Positions 1 to 12,367 of a stretch of DNA of 64,000 bases are shown here, piece by piece (the first letter of the stretch is position 1; each line of letters starts with the position of its first letter). Position numbers and translations under genes: made by a program. The notes under the pieces are model-generated. The model was not told the DNA's origin. It did not search any database and saw only the letters and a list, made by a program, of their open reading frames with translations. This DNA is from Nymphalis io (Eukaryota; Arthropoda; Insecta; Lepidoptera; Nymphalidae), in assembly GCF_905147045.1 (NCBI RefSeq), contig NC_065902.1, forward strand, positions 5,897,377 to 5,961,376, given 5' to 3'.

Positions 1-879
1 CTCATTCCAAAGATAATTACCACTTTATAATTACAACATACTAATTGACCGCCTCAACTGCACGAGTGCAATTACGATGGCTTAACCTATAATCAAAACC
101 GTAGTTACAATATTTAAATATAAAATATTTCTCTTAATAATATGAACACAGGAATTTATATATCACAGAAAATTTTAAGGAATGTTAGGTTTATAATAAA
201 TATATAAGGATTGTATAACTGTCGAAAAATTGTGAACAAAGAATTTAATTTACAATAAAACGCATCTGATTTTAGTAATTTATAATTTAGTAGGTATTGT
301 GTGTTTATATGTTAACTCAAATCGGGCCGTTTTATTTAAAACAATATGCGCCGTTTATAATATTTCGACAGTGTCATGGGGTTTTCGTTTGTACTGGATT
401 CGTTACACCAAGACCGTTACATTAATAAAACTCGTCATAATGATTATAAAATTTTCAACATAAGAAATCAGTGGGTGGGCCATCGACAGTATCTGGTCAA
501 TTAAGTTAACATTAATGCAATAAAACATTTCAATTTAGTTGTAACTGAGTTGGCATCGGTTAAAATTAAGTGATAGATTTTAATAAATAAATAAGCAGGA
601 TAGTGTAAACCCTAAACGCAGTGTCACAATGAGTGAGCAAACAAATAAAAGCAGTGCGAAGCAGCAAATAGCACCAGCAGCCACAGCAGGCCACCGGACA
701 AGCAGCCTCTCCTCCATAAAACAGCAGAGCTTCCAAATCAGCAACAATTCCTCGGTTGAGTCCACCGAACAATATTATATTACTTTGTAATGCAATATAC
801 AAAGTATATATAAAATTAAAGAAAAATAAACACTCCCTGTGAACAAAACAACTTATTATCTATTTTGCATAACACTAGG
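1..879. other. AT-rich non-coding stretch
   Basis: No recognisable gene, repeat or RNA. Only short open frames of under 80 codons occur, with no family motif and skewed composition. I see nothing further to support here. Confidence 0.6.
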
Positions 880-1240
880 TCCTAAGAATGCCCTAGACAC
901 AGATACAAAGAAGAATGGGGTGCATGTCAGTCACCTCCACGTGGTTGCACCTTGGGCAACGGGGTCGACAAGCAATCCGATGTGTTTTCCGGATTGCTTG
1001 TCGACCGCGACTGACGCGGCGGAAGTGTCAGGGGCCGCTCCTGGTACTTCTCTGTTCAGCAGAGTGGAATAGCGGCTTCGTGGTAAGTGAGTGGTCACCG
1101 GCTGGGCCAAGAGGAGAAAACCTCAATAAAAAACAACCGGTGGGTCGCTAACCCATAGCGATGACCGCTGGCGTGCCACCACCTCAGGAGTGCTTAAATA
1201 TGTAAAAATAAGGCAGGCAATATATGACAGATTGCCCGTG
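880..1240. repeat. GC-rich block of unknown origin, probable transposon relic
   Basis: This block is clearly richer in G and C than its AT-rich flanks and ends abruptly near the phrase caggagtgcttaaat. It holds a 17-bp perfect hairpin at 963-1006 and no convincing protein frame; the 77-78 codon open frames here show no family motif. The composition and the run from the CCGGTGGGTCGC phrase to the end remind me of 5' untranslated leaders of lepidopteran non-LTR retrotransposons, but I cannot match it to any element in the window. It could equally be a fragment of another mobile element. Confidence 0.4.
963..1006. repeat. 17-bp perfect inverted repeat, 10-nt loop
   Basis: Left arm GGTCGACAAGCAATCCG at 963-979 pairs perfectly with 990-1006. 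The arms are GC-containing in an AT-rich region, so chance is unlikely. No sibling copy is available here to say which arm is ancestral. Confidence 0.85.
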
Positions 1241-2732
1241 GCACGGTTTTGATACAAAGACTGGAATTAAACGAAGAATCGATTAAATACTACTCAAATA
1301 ACAAATAATATGCCTCGACTAAACGAAAACAATGTGTTTTACTTATGGTTTACGGTTTGGTGACCCGAACCTCTCAAATAAGTTTTACTAAATAGATAAT
1401 CCTTTAGTATAATTCCGTATATAATCTGAAACTAATTTAAAAACCAATATACGAAATATACAAACAAATTAATAAAAATTAAAATATTAAAAAATTAAAA
1501 TTTATAGCGTTACAACAGCTTCTAACCTGGTTTAATTTATTACAAACGTCCTTACAATTATCCGGTAAGAATTATATCACAGTCAAAACTCTTGTTTGAA
1601 CAAAAGTACTTTTAACTGGAAAAAATAAACTAAAGTAATTTTGACTAAAGTTCTTTTGACCGGTTAGTAGTTCAGACTTTTGATAACACTAGAAAACGCT
1701 TTACGTTTTCTTTAAGGAGGAAGAAGTCAATCTGAAAAGCCTTCCAGTCATACTCTGTAAGATGTTTGTGTTGATAAATGGTTAAAGTTATTTTTTATTA
1801 CAACGCGGTATCGGTCCATCGCTTATCGTCCCCTTCTCCCTCCCCTTACCTTCCGGGTCAAACTGATATTTTTGTTTTTAGTCAAAAGCACTATTAGTTA
1901 AAATTTGTACCTGTAACTCCTTATGACCTTTTGTCGTTGAAAGTATAGTTGACCGGTTAAAAATTAACTCTAACATATACAAATATTATAATCAAGAGTG
2001 ATATCTGCCGGTCAGTCAGTCTATCAAATCATTCATTGAAGTGTTTACGACTTGAATCCCTTTTGCATTTCAAAATATAAAATATTTTTTGTGTTACAAA
2101 AGTAAATAGACTATCATTGGTAATTATTTCCTAAGAGTTTAAATATGAAAGCGATTTTGGCCTTTATAAAATTAAGATATATGTTGCGATTATATCAAAC
2201 GTAAAATTTACAATTATTTAATACAAAGCTGTCGTATATGTTTCATATATTTATCTTTATCGTAATGCATGGGCTTCATATCAAATGAACGTAACGAAAC
2301 TTCCCTTTTTGTCCGCCTGAAATATGGAATATCCGCCATGATAACTTATAAAATAAGCCTAAAAACGAAGTTGAAGACTATTACGTCTATAAACATAAAT
2401 ACTTAATAACCGTTATGTGAATGCAAAGAAATACCTCTGTAATACAAAGTGCTAAACTACGTATTTATCATTGATAGTTCTGCCAAAAAAATGGTACTCA
2501 TTAATTGATGAAAGATTGATCTTAAAGTTGAATAAACAGAAGGCGTATAAAACATTAATTATAATTAAATTATGTGGACATTTGTTTTATTTTTGTTTAT
2601 GGGAACGTTTGTAAAATATTCAATTATAAAAAAGCAATCTGTTTTTTTTTATAGAAGTAATTAAGTTACGGGAGTGTTTATAGATTATTACCACGTGTCG
2701 TAACTTATTAAGTTACTTACGAAGAAGATTTT
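1241..2732. other. AT-rich non-coding stretch
   Basis: No gene or recognised repeat. Around 1590-1960 the phrases 'caaaag', 'gtcaaaag' and 'gaccggtta' recur in both orientations, which may be a degraded inverted element, but I cannot define ends. Confidence 0.5.
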
Positions 2733-3000
2733 TTGGTGATAGGACTTTATCATGTACAGGTCCATCTTGGAAGGTACCACCCACTCATTACATATTCTAC
2801 CGCCAAATATACATAGAGTATTATTGTGTTCTGGTTCGAAGTGTGTGTTAGCCAGTGAAACTACAGGCACAAGGGATATAATGTCTTTGTTCCAAAAGTT
2901 GGTGGCGCATTATCGATGTAAGGAATAGTTAATATTTCATACAATTTTACTGTCTGCACGGTGGATTCGACTTACCATCAGATATCTCACATGCCCGTCA
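2733..3000 (+). repeat. SINE family 1 (Metulj-like), diverged copy
   Basis: Aligned by eye to the better copies at 30135 and 33073: GGTACCACCCACTCAT near 2774, a B-box-like GGTTCGAAG near 2832, ACAGGCACAAGGGA near 2862, GTTGGTGGCGCATT near 2898 and CTTACCATCAG near 2971. The end (atgcccgtc) runs straight into the GC-rich block that follows. Family name is from memory. Confidence 0.8.
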
Positions 3001-3390
3001 CCTCGCTCGCACGATTTTCGCCAGAGCGGATAACAGTGCGAGCGGGCACCTCCACGGTATAACACCACTACACGCTCGTCCACCAGAGGAGCGACCTCTA
3101 CCTCGGGAGCTCCTACTATAGCCGACCATCTGCCCCGATGTGGGCATCGAGAACGACGTTTTGGAGGACTGACAATAGGGCGACAACAACTACCGGACGT
3201 GAAAACCTACAAAGGATAAGAACCGGACTAGACGAAACAGCCACTGGGTCAGTTTGACCCTGGCCCTTCGGGCCAAAATTATACGACACGGCAAGACGAC
3301 TTGCTGGGGAGGAATAGCTCGGGTACAGAGGGCAGCCCCGAGGCCGGTACCCGAACTGGCCCAAGCCAGTCAGGCCAGTATTTTTGTCAA
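3001..3390. repeat. GC-rich block abutting a SINE, unidentified
   Basis: Strongly GC-rich compared with both flanks and directly joined to the 3' end of the SINE copy on its left. A 99-codon open frame runs on the minus strand (3116-3415) and others on the plus strand, but none shows a recognisable domain and the frames contain no zinc knuckle, RT or integrase motif. It is probably part of a retroelement leader or ORF1, but this is inference from composition only. Confidence 0.35.
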
Positions 3391-4198
3391 CCTTGTACAT
3401 ATATTTTACCACCACTTATGTTTTTTATAGATGAGATCGAAACAAAAATTCGGAACGATGATATTTTCAAAGTACTTGATTCAAAACTTGAAAAATCCTA
3501 CCTATCCTATACATAGATACGTATAGTACGTATTGTAATCCTACCAATATAAATACTATACGCTCCCAATTTCATTACATTATTGGCATTCGTGTAAAAC
3601 TACACTTTCTATACTATAAAAGCCCATTTTTTATAAAGCCCTCATTATTTCTATGAAATACGAAAACAATAAACATCTTCACTATTTATTTTAATATTAT
3701 TAGGTAAAAATCATCGTTTAAATAAATTTAATAATAATAATAACAATAAAAATTTAAAACGTATATAATTTTAATTATAAACGGCTCATTCGTTTTAAAT
3801 TTTTCCTCTTAGTAGAAATTTTATGAGCACTTTTAAATTGTCATTATACAATAATTATTAATTCAAATTAGAGCTATCTCTGGCATATTAAATAGATTTG
3901 GCAATTTATTTATAATCTGGTATAGAATAATATTATATTTTTAACACGAGCTTTAAATGTAATTAATTTGTAAGCGTAAAATTATCAGCGGGATCTTATT
4001 GAATTTAACCGTCACAGGACGGGTGTATTGACTTTGTGAAATCAAAACTTTATGTTACACATTTACTTTTACTTCTCGTGCTTATACAATGTTTGTAACT
4101 GTTTCTATCAAAATAATCGATTCTCTTGGATAAACATGATCTTGTTGGAAATATATAACTCTACATTACGGTAGATACGCTAGCAGTGGGATCTCTCT
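3391..4198. other. AT-rich non-coding stretch
   Basis: Low-complexity A/T runs, including an (AAT)n-like stretch near 3729-3752. No gene or recognised repeat. Confidence 0.5.
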
Positions 4199-4397
4199 TT
4201 TTTGAGAAGAAGATTTGAAGCTAACTCCATTTTAGTCCGCAGCTTGCATAATTTGGCACGATGTTTTCCTTCACTGCTGATAACAAGATGAATTATAAAC
4301 ACAAATTAAGCTCATAATAATTCAGTGGCGCTGGCCGAAATTGAACTCGAAGTTATCGGTTAAGATTCTCGTCTTCTAACCACTGGACCATCAAGGC
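4199..4397 (-). repeat. SINE family 2, diverged copy
   Basis: Reverse complement carries the family's landmarks: tRNA-like head (tggtccagtggttagaag), TTAACCGATAAC, CACTGAATTATTATGAGC, TTTATAATTCATC and GTGAAGGAAAACATCG, as in the fuller copies at 17061 and 61796. The 3' half is degraded. Confidence 0.75.
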
Positions 4398-5471
4398 TTT
4401 TAACGATAACGCTAACGATAACGAATGTTAAGATACTACCAAGACATAATAGTAATGAATATTTCATTATCATAAATGAATCATTATCACATTCTATACA
4501 TGACGTAATCATAAAACGTAAGCTATTACTTGCGATATTTTAAAAGTTGTTTGTTATTTTGAGAATTATATTTGTATAATTAATTTCGTTTTTGAAACGC
4601 AACGCGGTCGACAGTTTCACTACAATAAGCATCCGGTCGTTCAAAGGAAGTTAAATCGGTTACCTAATGATGAATTTCAAGGCTGCTGAGCCCATTTCCA
4701 TTTAAGTGGCTTCGACCAATTCCGTAGACCTAACTGTAAAAGCTATAAATAGTCTGTCTGTTTCTTTAATAAATTTATTAATTTATTGAATCAATTGAAT
4801 GTTGGTATTTAACAATTGCATTTGATCTATATATACTGAACCACAAAATTATTTTTAGGTGGGCTTTCTCATCTAATTCTACTGCCAGCAACACTTAGTA
4901 TTGATGCGTTCTGGTTTGAAGGATGAGTGAGCCAATATAGATCAAATAAATGTAAAGAATAAAGTCATTTCTATTCTAGTACAACCCTTGAAAGTATAAT
5001 GTACTTATACAAATAATATTTTATTTTTATCTCTGAACTGAATTTACCCATTCAAAATCAAATAAAACATTAGCAATAATTTTGCTTTATGGAGTAATAT
5101 AAATAGTAAATGCAAAACAAAACTTTTTTTAAAGTTGAAATAAATATATTATTATTATCTATATTTTAACAAATAGCCAAGTGCTTAACATTAATAAACA
5201 TAAAAGATCGTATGTTACATTCAGATATATCACATGGATATATGTAACTCCATAATGTTACAAGACTTTTTTAATAAAAAATATGTGATAACATCAAGTA
5301 GGGTTATATTTTGTTGAATACCAACTTAGCCAACCCGACGATGTCGTAAAATTTTGTAGGATAAACCATAAGATTGCATTTACATTATTTGTAATATTCA
5401 AAATTTTATAGTCTTTATTCTCATGAATTTATTCAGTGATCAGTTTTAATAAACTTTGTGGTTTAACTTAA
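4398..5471. other. AT-rich non-coding stretch with one SINE scrap
   Basis: Nothing gene-like. Contains the SINE family 1 scrap listed separately at 4859-4940. Short repeats of 'aacgataacg' occur near 4400. Confidence 0.5.
4859..4940 (+). repeat. SINE family 1 fragment
   Basis: Short internal piece: GTGGGCTTTCTCATCTAA, ATTCTACTGCCAGCAACAC, TTAGTATTGATGCGTTCTGG and TTTGAAGGATGAGTGAGCCA match the centre of the family. Both ends are lost. Confidence 0.65.
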
Positions 5472-5790
5472 CTTTTGTGGAGGGCTTTATGCAAGCTCAC
5501 GTATAGGCTGACGCAGGTTCTTACTAAACATGGCTGTTTCGGTAAGTACCTGCATAGCGATTCATTCCCACATACCCCCCACCTTATATGGACAGTACAG
5601 CCATACTTAGTATTGTTGTGTTTCCGTTTGAAATGAGCCAGTGTACTTACCAACACATGGGACATAGTATCTTAGTTCCCAAGGTATATGGAGTATTGGC
5701 GATGTAAGTGTTACCCCTTATGTCACAGTCACACTGCCAACGTCTATGGGCTATAGTGAACACTTACATTAGATTGTACTGGCCCTTGTT
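5472..5790 (+). repeat. SINE family 1 copy interrupted by an R1-like piece
   Basis: The left part (GGAGGGCTTTATGCAAGCTC) and the right part (ACTTAGTATTGTTGTGTTTC, ACATGGGACATAGTATCTTA, CCAACGTCTATGGGC) match the family. Between them about 50-60 bases differ from all other copies and resemble the C-terminal coding region of the R1-like element at 50.1-51.1 kb (listed separately). The end resembles the family's CCACTTACCATCAG region but is diverged. Confidence 0.7.
5507..5560 (+). repeat. R1-like ORF fragment inside a SINE
   Basis: Read on the plus strand, this stretch encodes LTQ, a short variable part, then HGCFGKYLH. The R1-like fragment at 50370-50425, read on the minus strand, encodes LTQLLIGHGCFGKYLYKIA. 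The nucleotides CTG, TTTCGGTAAGTACCTG and TGACGCAG are shared. This is a by-eye alignment over about 50 bases. The simplest reading is template switching or insertion during retrotransposition. Confidence 0.6.
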
Positions 5791-8700
5791 TCGTGTATTA
5801 TATCAGTTACAAATAAATTATTACAATAATGAGTTTATCCAAAAAAAAATATTCCTCTCAATTTAACTGCAATTTTTCCGTTCTCTTATTAAACTTCTTC
5901 TACAGAAGGTAAGTGAGAGATTGTTGTAAACAATAAAACCACTCCAGCCAGCCAGCCAGCCTACCAGCCAGCCAACCACTCAGCGACTTTCTATCAAATT
6001 TATGTTATTTTTTAATATAACCCAAGAATCAGCCTGTTCACATCAAATTCCTGGGCAAAGGCTTACCCTTATGAGAAGAAAGTATAGAACGGGTCAAGTC
6101 TAAAATTTTGCTAGGCTATTAATTTTAGGCGCGCTCTTATGTCTAACAATTTGTATACTACAACGATTTTCCATAAAGTAAGTATATTGTTGTATAAACA
6201 TATAAAATAAATATTCAGACGTTAATTTAAGTGCAAATATAGCGCAGTGAAACTTTTATGACACGCATACCGGTGCGATGAGGCTGCAATAAACGACCAA
6301 TTGAATGTTATTTAATAAAACGATCCCCGTTTATACAATAAACTTATATCACTCGTATATCTACCAATAAAAAATATATGAGGTCGTAGACCTTATAAAG
6401 AAACTCAAATATTTACTTATTACTTTGAATTTTGATGCAAAACTTGACCTACACATTAATAAAATACTAACTAGCGATGAATGAAATCACCTCTTACGCA
6501 ATTTTTATTAAATTAATATAAGCTTACATTCCTTCTCTTGTAAATCCTTAGTTTGCATGTGTTGCATAAAATCTTTAATGTGTTGCATTTAATCTTTACC
6601 TCAATAGATGGAGGTACATCTACCATGGTAGGGAATTTACCAATCGATTCAATTTAAGACATAGTCAGTCTTGTATTGTATTGATGATGAATCTCCTTAC
6701 ATATTTCAACTACTGCGTCCATTCTCGACGGAAAATAACCATTGCGCAGAAAATATTAAAATAGGTCAACTTAGCTCAATATGTGGTAAGTATTGATTGA
6801 TAATATTACCACTTGAGATGGTAATATCAAACATTATTACCTAAGTAAAGACCTGTACGAACATAAAACTCGAGTTCCCTGAATCTGAGAAATAATCAAA
6901 GTATTATAGAGCTATAAATCTTTATCACCACTCACAACGACGCCACAACGATCGAATATGTGAATATTTAGCGTAACTTTTCTATTGGCTTATATAAAGA
7001 AGCCGAATAATCAAGATCATGATATTTTATCTCACCCTTTTACGAGGACGTACTTACAATGTATGGAAAATATTATAAAATATCGACAGACGATATCATG
7101 TTTATATTTCAACGTTTGCAAGCTGAATAATAAAAGCGTAAATAGTGTCACCAAAAAGGTTTTATTGAAGACAGTTCAAAAATTCTTCAAAAACAATTGA
7201 CGATCGGTATAAAGTTTTTTGCTAGATCTCGGTATATGGACCGATTGATATATTATATAATTTTGAAAATTATATATTCGCCAGTCATTCTTTTGTCAAT
7301 CAACAATAGTAAACTAAACGATTAAAACTGGCTCTGGGTTCAAACTCGGCTTTATAAAAAGTTATTGTTTTTTATGTCAAAAAATTAAATAACTGATCGA
7401 AGTTTGAAAGTTGGCAGAAGAAAAAGAAATTCGTAGAAGTTATAGCACATAGGTGGGAAATCTTTTCTACTGGTATAGAAAAAGCTCGGAGTTTCATTCA
7501 CCATGCTGCTATACTGCGAGTTGGTGATTTGATTATGTTTACAAATTAAGCATTTAAAATTTGAATGGCTCGGCTTTGATCTGATCTCCAATTAAGAAAC
7601 ACGAGTATCACCTACTGAACCATCTCGATTTTAAATGTCCATATAATAATATTAAAAGATATAAATTTCACATATAAGTCAAGAAATTCGTCTTAGTAAG
7701 TTTATCGCGAGCCCTCAAAGTTGTTTCGGCTACGTTACCTTTTTAAATGATTTATTCGGTGGCATAGCTTTTGTAATTAAATTTGAAAATTCGTTCAAAA
7801 CATCTTAATTACGTCTCCAAACTCAGTGGTCCCTTTCATTTTGAAGATTAATTTTAAATTAGATTAACATTTAAAAAACAGCTGTAATAGTACTTACTGT
7901 CAATCATCCTTTCTTTTCTATTTAGATAAATAAATTTTATTTTATTAAAACAATTAAATAGTAAATCATTACATAATTATGTTAATAATAATAATATTTT
8001 ATTTAATAAAGATTATTATAACAATTTTACTCATTCTAAGAATATTATATTTTATAATTGTAAAAGGGTATCAGATGTAATCATAGCTTCAATAAAACTT
8101 TACTTCTTACATAGAAATCAATTACAATTTTTACAATGCTAGTATATATGAACGTAAGTGGTCTAAACGATTATCATCCTGAAATAAATTGAAATTGAAA
8201 AATAATTCTAAAGTAAATCAGACAAAAGTAATTAAGTCAGTCTTGTTTATCTGTCAAAATTCTTTTTTCAATCTTGGATTATTTAAAAGTTATGGTGGAA
8301 TAAAGAAATTGACAAAAATACACACATGAACCCTGAAAACATAACTCCTTTTGTTGGGCAGTCTTGTAAATAGGAATCTACTTTATTGATAGAAATGAGT
8401 CAAATGAATGAACAATAAAGAGACTTACTCGTATTATAAACTAACGTAACATTTTCATAGTCAATTCAAAGTAGTTTCACTGAAAAAAATTACATTTTCT
8501 GAGTTTACAAGCAAAATACAAAGTTATGTATTGCTTTATTCGGTTATTGAGCACTATTGGTTTATAGTACATGATACCTGCGTTATTCCAATAATTGTGT
8601 AATAGGATAGCTTTCGGAAGGCTTTGTAAGCCGACCATTTGATAGTCAATATGAGAACTGCAAAACCAATCTGAAATGGTCTAATTTTGGTCCAATTCAT

Positions 8701-8811
8701 ATTTATAACATTATTGTACGTACGTTTATAAAGCCTACCTTGGCTTACAAACAAAATAACATTTTCGTTTATTATTATTAAAATATATAAATGTAACCAT
8801 ACTTTCTCTGA
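5791..8811. other. Long AT-rich non-coding stretch
   Basis: About 3 kb without a gene, RNA or clear repeat. It includes a short CCAG-rich tandem stretch (5944-5976) and a palindrome-rich spot near 6608-6640 (TACCATGGTA). Open frames are all under 75 codons and AT-biased. Confidence 0.5.
5944..5976. repeat. Degenerate (CCAG)n microsatellite
   Basis: Runs of CAGC/CCAG units, interrupted once by CTA and ending in CCAACC. Simple sequence repeat with no further meaning visible. Confidence 0.85.
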
Positions 8812-9048
8812 AGCCTCCTAACCTTTTGTGGATAAGTTTTAAACTAATTCCACCACGCTACTCCAATTCGGCGTGGGGGATACGTAGAATTTCATCCACA
8901 GTGCAGTTTCTCATGATGTTTTCTTTCAACGCCTTCGCGAGACTTAAATATTAACACAAATTAGACAAAAGCTCAGTGGTATTTGCCCGGGTTTGAAGCC
9001 ATAATCGTCGATAAGGACTCACGTGTATTTTTAACTACTGGGCCACAA
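8812..9048 (-). repeat. SINE family 2 copy
   Basis: Reverse complement shows the tRNA-like head (tggcccagtagttaaaa), a B-box-like GGCTTCAAACCCGGG, ACCACTGAGC, AACATCATGAGAAAC, GGAGTAGCGTGGTGGAATTAG and a degraded tail. The central quasi-palindrome reads CCACGC ... GCGTGG here, tighter than in the family. Confidence 0.8.
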
Positions 9049-9417
9049 GTGCAATTAGTTGCTTTTAAAGTTGGTATTTGCCAAAACAAGGCAAAACACG
9101 ATACGATATATCAACGTATCTGGTTTGATTAAGCTTAAGATTTTTAAGGTCTTTTTGACATATCATGTCACTTTTTATTATTCAAATATAGAAATCAGAC
9201 GACAGGACAAGCCGTCAGAGGTGACCAAAGTTCACAATCCTTAGCAAAAATATTTACATTAAATTAAATTGAGAAAATCCATCATGTCTGGTCAATTTTA
9301 TTATTCATTCATCAAATTTATTATTTATTTATATATTTATTTGGTGGAAAAGAGTAGGTAAGTAAAGATTACAGAAAAAACTAACAAAAATTAAGTTGCT
9401 GTGTCTTCAACATTTCG

Positions 9418-9530
9418 AACCGACGGTAACATTACACAGCTTTACATTTAATGTAATCTTATAAAATGACGTTTCAAAAGTCCTTTCAATAGCCTACTTG
9501 AATATATTATATTTTATTTTGTGGTGGCTC
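9418..9530 (+). repeat. Dispersed repeat with LINE-tail-like sequence
   Basis: Contains a 'gaaccgacggtaac' phrase, then TGACGTTTCAAAAGTCCTTT and TAGCCTACTTGAATAT. I recall related sequence (AAAAGTGCTTGTAAAAGCCTA-like) as a frequent 3' end of lepidopteran non-LTR elements. A related copy lies at 52205-52345. Confidence 0.45.
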
Positions 9531-12274
9531 ATCAAACCGGATATCACTCACTCACTTATTATTTATTTTTTATCGAACATTAATACATTAAATATACGCG
9601 TATTGCAAATAAAATTTTATAAGAAATACGCACTGAACGAAAAATCCTTGGAAAAACTAAGATATACTTTTACCGACTGAAACCTCCACTGGCCATAGCA
9701 CATTGACAGTTATGTAGTACATGAGGATAAGTAGTTATTTAACTTGTCCCGTAAGCCGTAGCCGATAATTGCACTGTAGTGCTATTCCATAAGGACTCAC
9801 TTTATATATCATACAAGAAATGTTGAAAACCAACTTACAGTGACGCTATTTTGATCCGCATATCGTATATTTATTTTGAAATTTGAACCAAGACAGATGA
9901 AGAATGATTCGGGGTATCTCAAAAAGCACATTATTTTAATATGTATTTGTCTAGTTATTTCAGTGTGTGTGGTTAAGAATAATCAATAAACACTTCTATT
10001 AACTCATAGAGAAAGTAAAATGAAAGATAAAGACCTTCATTATTTTCTTTTTTTTATATTTCACAACGCTACTCCAACGTGAGTATACCATGTCTCAGAA
10101 ATTCTTCTAAAATATACAAACCTGTATACCTCATAATATTTTCAACTTAATCATTGAGCACTAAATGAATTATAAAAAATATTATAAAAAATATAATTTC
10201 ATATAAATCACATGAATACTTTAGAAGTAATTTCAGGGATATAATCGTGCGATTTTTCAAAACCAACATAATATATAAACGTAAAAATACCTATCAGCAA
10301 TTATTAAAAACCATTGATAAAAACTTTTCAAGATGTAATAGTTTTGAAATAATATGGGAGTATAAAATTAAGAGTATATTTTTAATGACAGCTGAGTTAA
10401 TAAAAAAGATAGAGTAATCCATCGAGGGACACGTTTTATTATGTAATAAAATGATATGTAAGAACGGTAGACCTTTCTCTAGCAGTAAAAACTCCACGGC
10501 TACATAAATCAAATTATTAAAATACCAAGTTACGAAACTCCACTAAAACAAATGTTGAAATCCTTTTCGTAATATCTCAAGAAATGTTTCTAAAGGTAAA
10601 TGGGATTTTCCGAGATTGCTACGTACGAAGAATTGCCGTGTCGCCCGACGGCAACACATTTGTTATGCTATTATTACCCTTATTTAATACCGCCGTGATA
10701 AATAGGAACGCTTTTCAAGTGCCGGATTAAATATTATGAAAGAGCTGGGCATTTCTCGGTCATACAGCAATGATAAAAAAATACACAACAATCATCGAAT
10801 ATAGTCGTCAGAAACGAGATTTTTTTCTAGTAAAAATATAAATACAACCAAATAGAAATAAAACATGTTTAATAACAGCATCGCTGATAAAACCAATTTT
10901 GATTAAATAAACGTATATCAGGATAAATACGTATCCTATCCCCTAATCGCACAGTATCCTTCACTCAACTGATTGAAAAAAAAATTAACCTGTAATAGCG
11001 AATGGAATAGCTTCGAATGGGTATCTACTTTTAAACAAAAATTATAGCGCGGGGGATCACTCAGAGAAATGAAGTTCATTTTATTGCGGCGACTGAGTAT
11101 CCATTCAGATACGATTTGGCTAATGTAATTGCTGAGAGGTGATTCCGTTTCCTGCCCCACTGAAATGATCTCTAAGCGTTTTGTTATAGCATAGGGACAC
11201 ATTTTGCACCGAGACAACTACTCGGTAAATGATTTTATCGTATATATATTTAATATTATACTTATTATGCCGGATACTTCAGAGTTTTTCTACTATATCT
11301 TTCATTTGCTATTAGGCACGATTACACGCGTGATAAATTTACAACTAAAACAATTGAGATTTTTCCTATTAATAAGATATAAACAAATATTAATACAATA
11401 ATCTGGACTATGTCGTCCTATGTCAATACCGTACCGCTCGCCCATTTTTCTCATCAAATATATTCTATTATTTCTAAAGTATTAACAACTATAAAAGCTT
11501 ATAGTTACTTATTATAAAAAGAGTACTAAAGTATTAGTACAATTGAACATTGACTGAAGTTTTCGTGTTTTTTTTTCGATTTTTTTAAAGAAAAATTGTC
11601 TATATATACAAAAACTACTCTCGTACATGCTGCCACCGAAGTTTGCTAGATATTTTAAAGATCTACAACTCTTGCATACAAAGTTTTCGGCTATATTCTA
11701 TAGTTTTGGCTGTATTCATGAAAAGCGCCCGAGCCTCTTTGACTGGATTAAATTAGCATATAAATTATGTAAGTATATAATAAGATTGTCTTGCGATATA
11801 CATGATATATTGTGTGTTTAAATGTTTTATGTAATGTCTGAAACTTTAATTAAAGCTTGGATCTAATAACTTTTTCGTATATAAACATTTCAAAATGTTG
11901 TAATTTTCTTGATGCAACCCCTGGGGCTGATACACTCCGCTTGGGATAGGGATTTACGAAAGGGCCTCTCTAAATCCTGCCCTATAGGCAGCTGATAGAA
12001 AATATAGCAATTATAAATTAAATTTCAATTGATTTATGAATTTATTTTTCATGCAAACAAAAGCAACAAAAAACGAATGTGTAACGTGAAATTTTAAACA
12101 ATAAAACATATTGCAATAACCTGATCCAACGATCAATACAATCATAATACATGTGTACATATGTATAACGAGCTTGTACGCTCGTACCTACATATTTGTG
12201 TGAACCATAGCATTTTGAACATTCGTTTATAATTTCTTTATTTTCAGATATAAAGGTAACCGACATATTGATAG
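9531..12274. other. Long AT-rich non-coding stretch
   Basis: No gene or clear repeat. A SINE family 2 scrap (minus strand) sits near 10056-10110. Less AT-biased, unique-looking patches at about 10600-10760 and 10960-11220 carry no open frame with a motif; they are the kind of sequence in which conserved non-coding elements might be sought, but nothing here proves that. Confidence 0.45.
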
Positions 12275-12294
12275 ACACGTACACGTGTACGTGT
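12275..12294. repeat. 20-bp perfect palindrome with central CACGTG
   Basis: ACACGTACAC followed by its exact reverse complement, no spacer. It lies in an ACGT/GTAC-rich patch (12130-12305). The centre is an E-box core, but no regulatory role can be inferred without a gene nearby. Confidence 0.9.
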
Positions 12295-12367
12295 ACTCTT
12301 GTACAAGCTAAAATTATTCAAATTCGTTACTAATATTAAGCCACAATAGCTCATGGATCATCTAGTT

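Noticed and set aside
566..1151. Short frames on both strands at the left end
   Set aside because: Cys/Leu-rich or low-complexity translations without homology signal; the plus-strand ones run through the GC-rich block and its hairpin.
5944..5976. CRISPR-like or minisatellite array
   Set aside because: Only a degenerate tetranucleotide run. No spacers; the organism is an animal.
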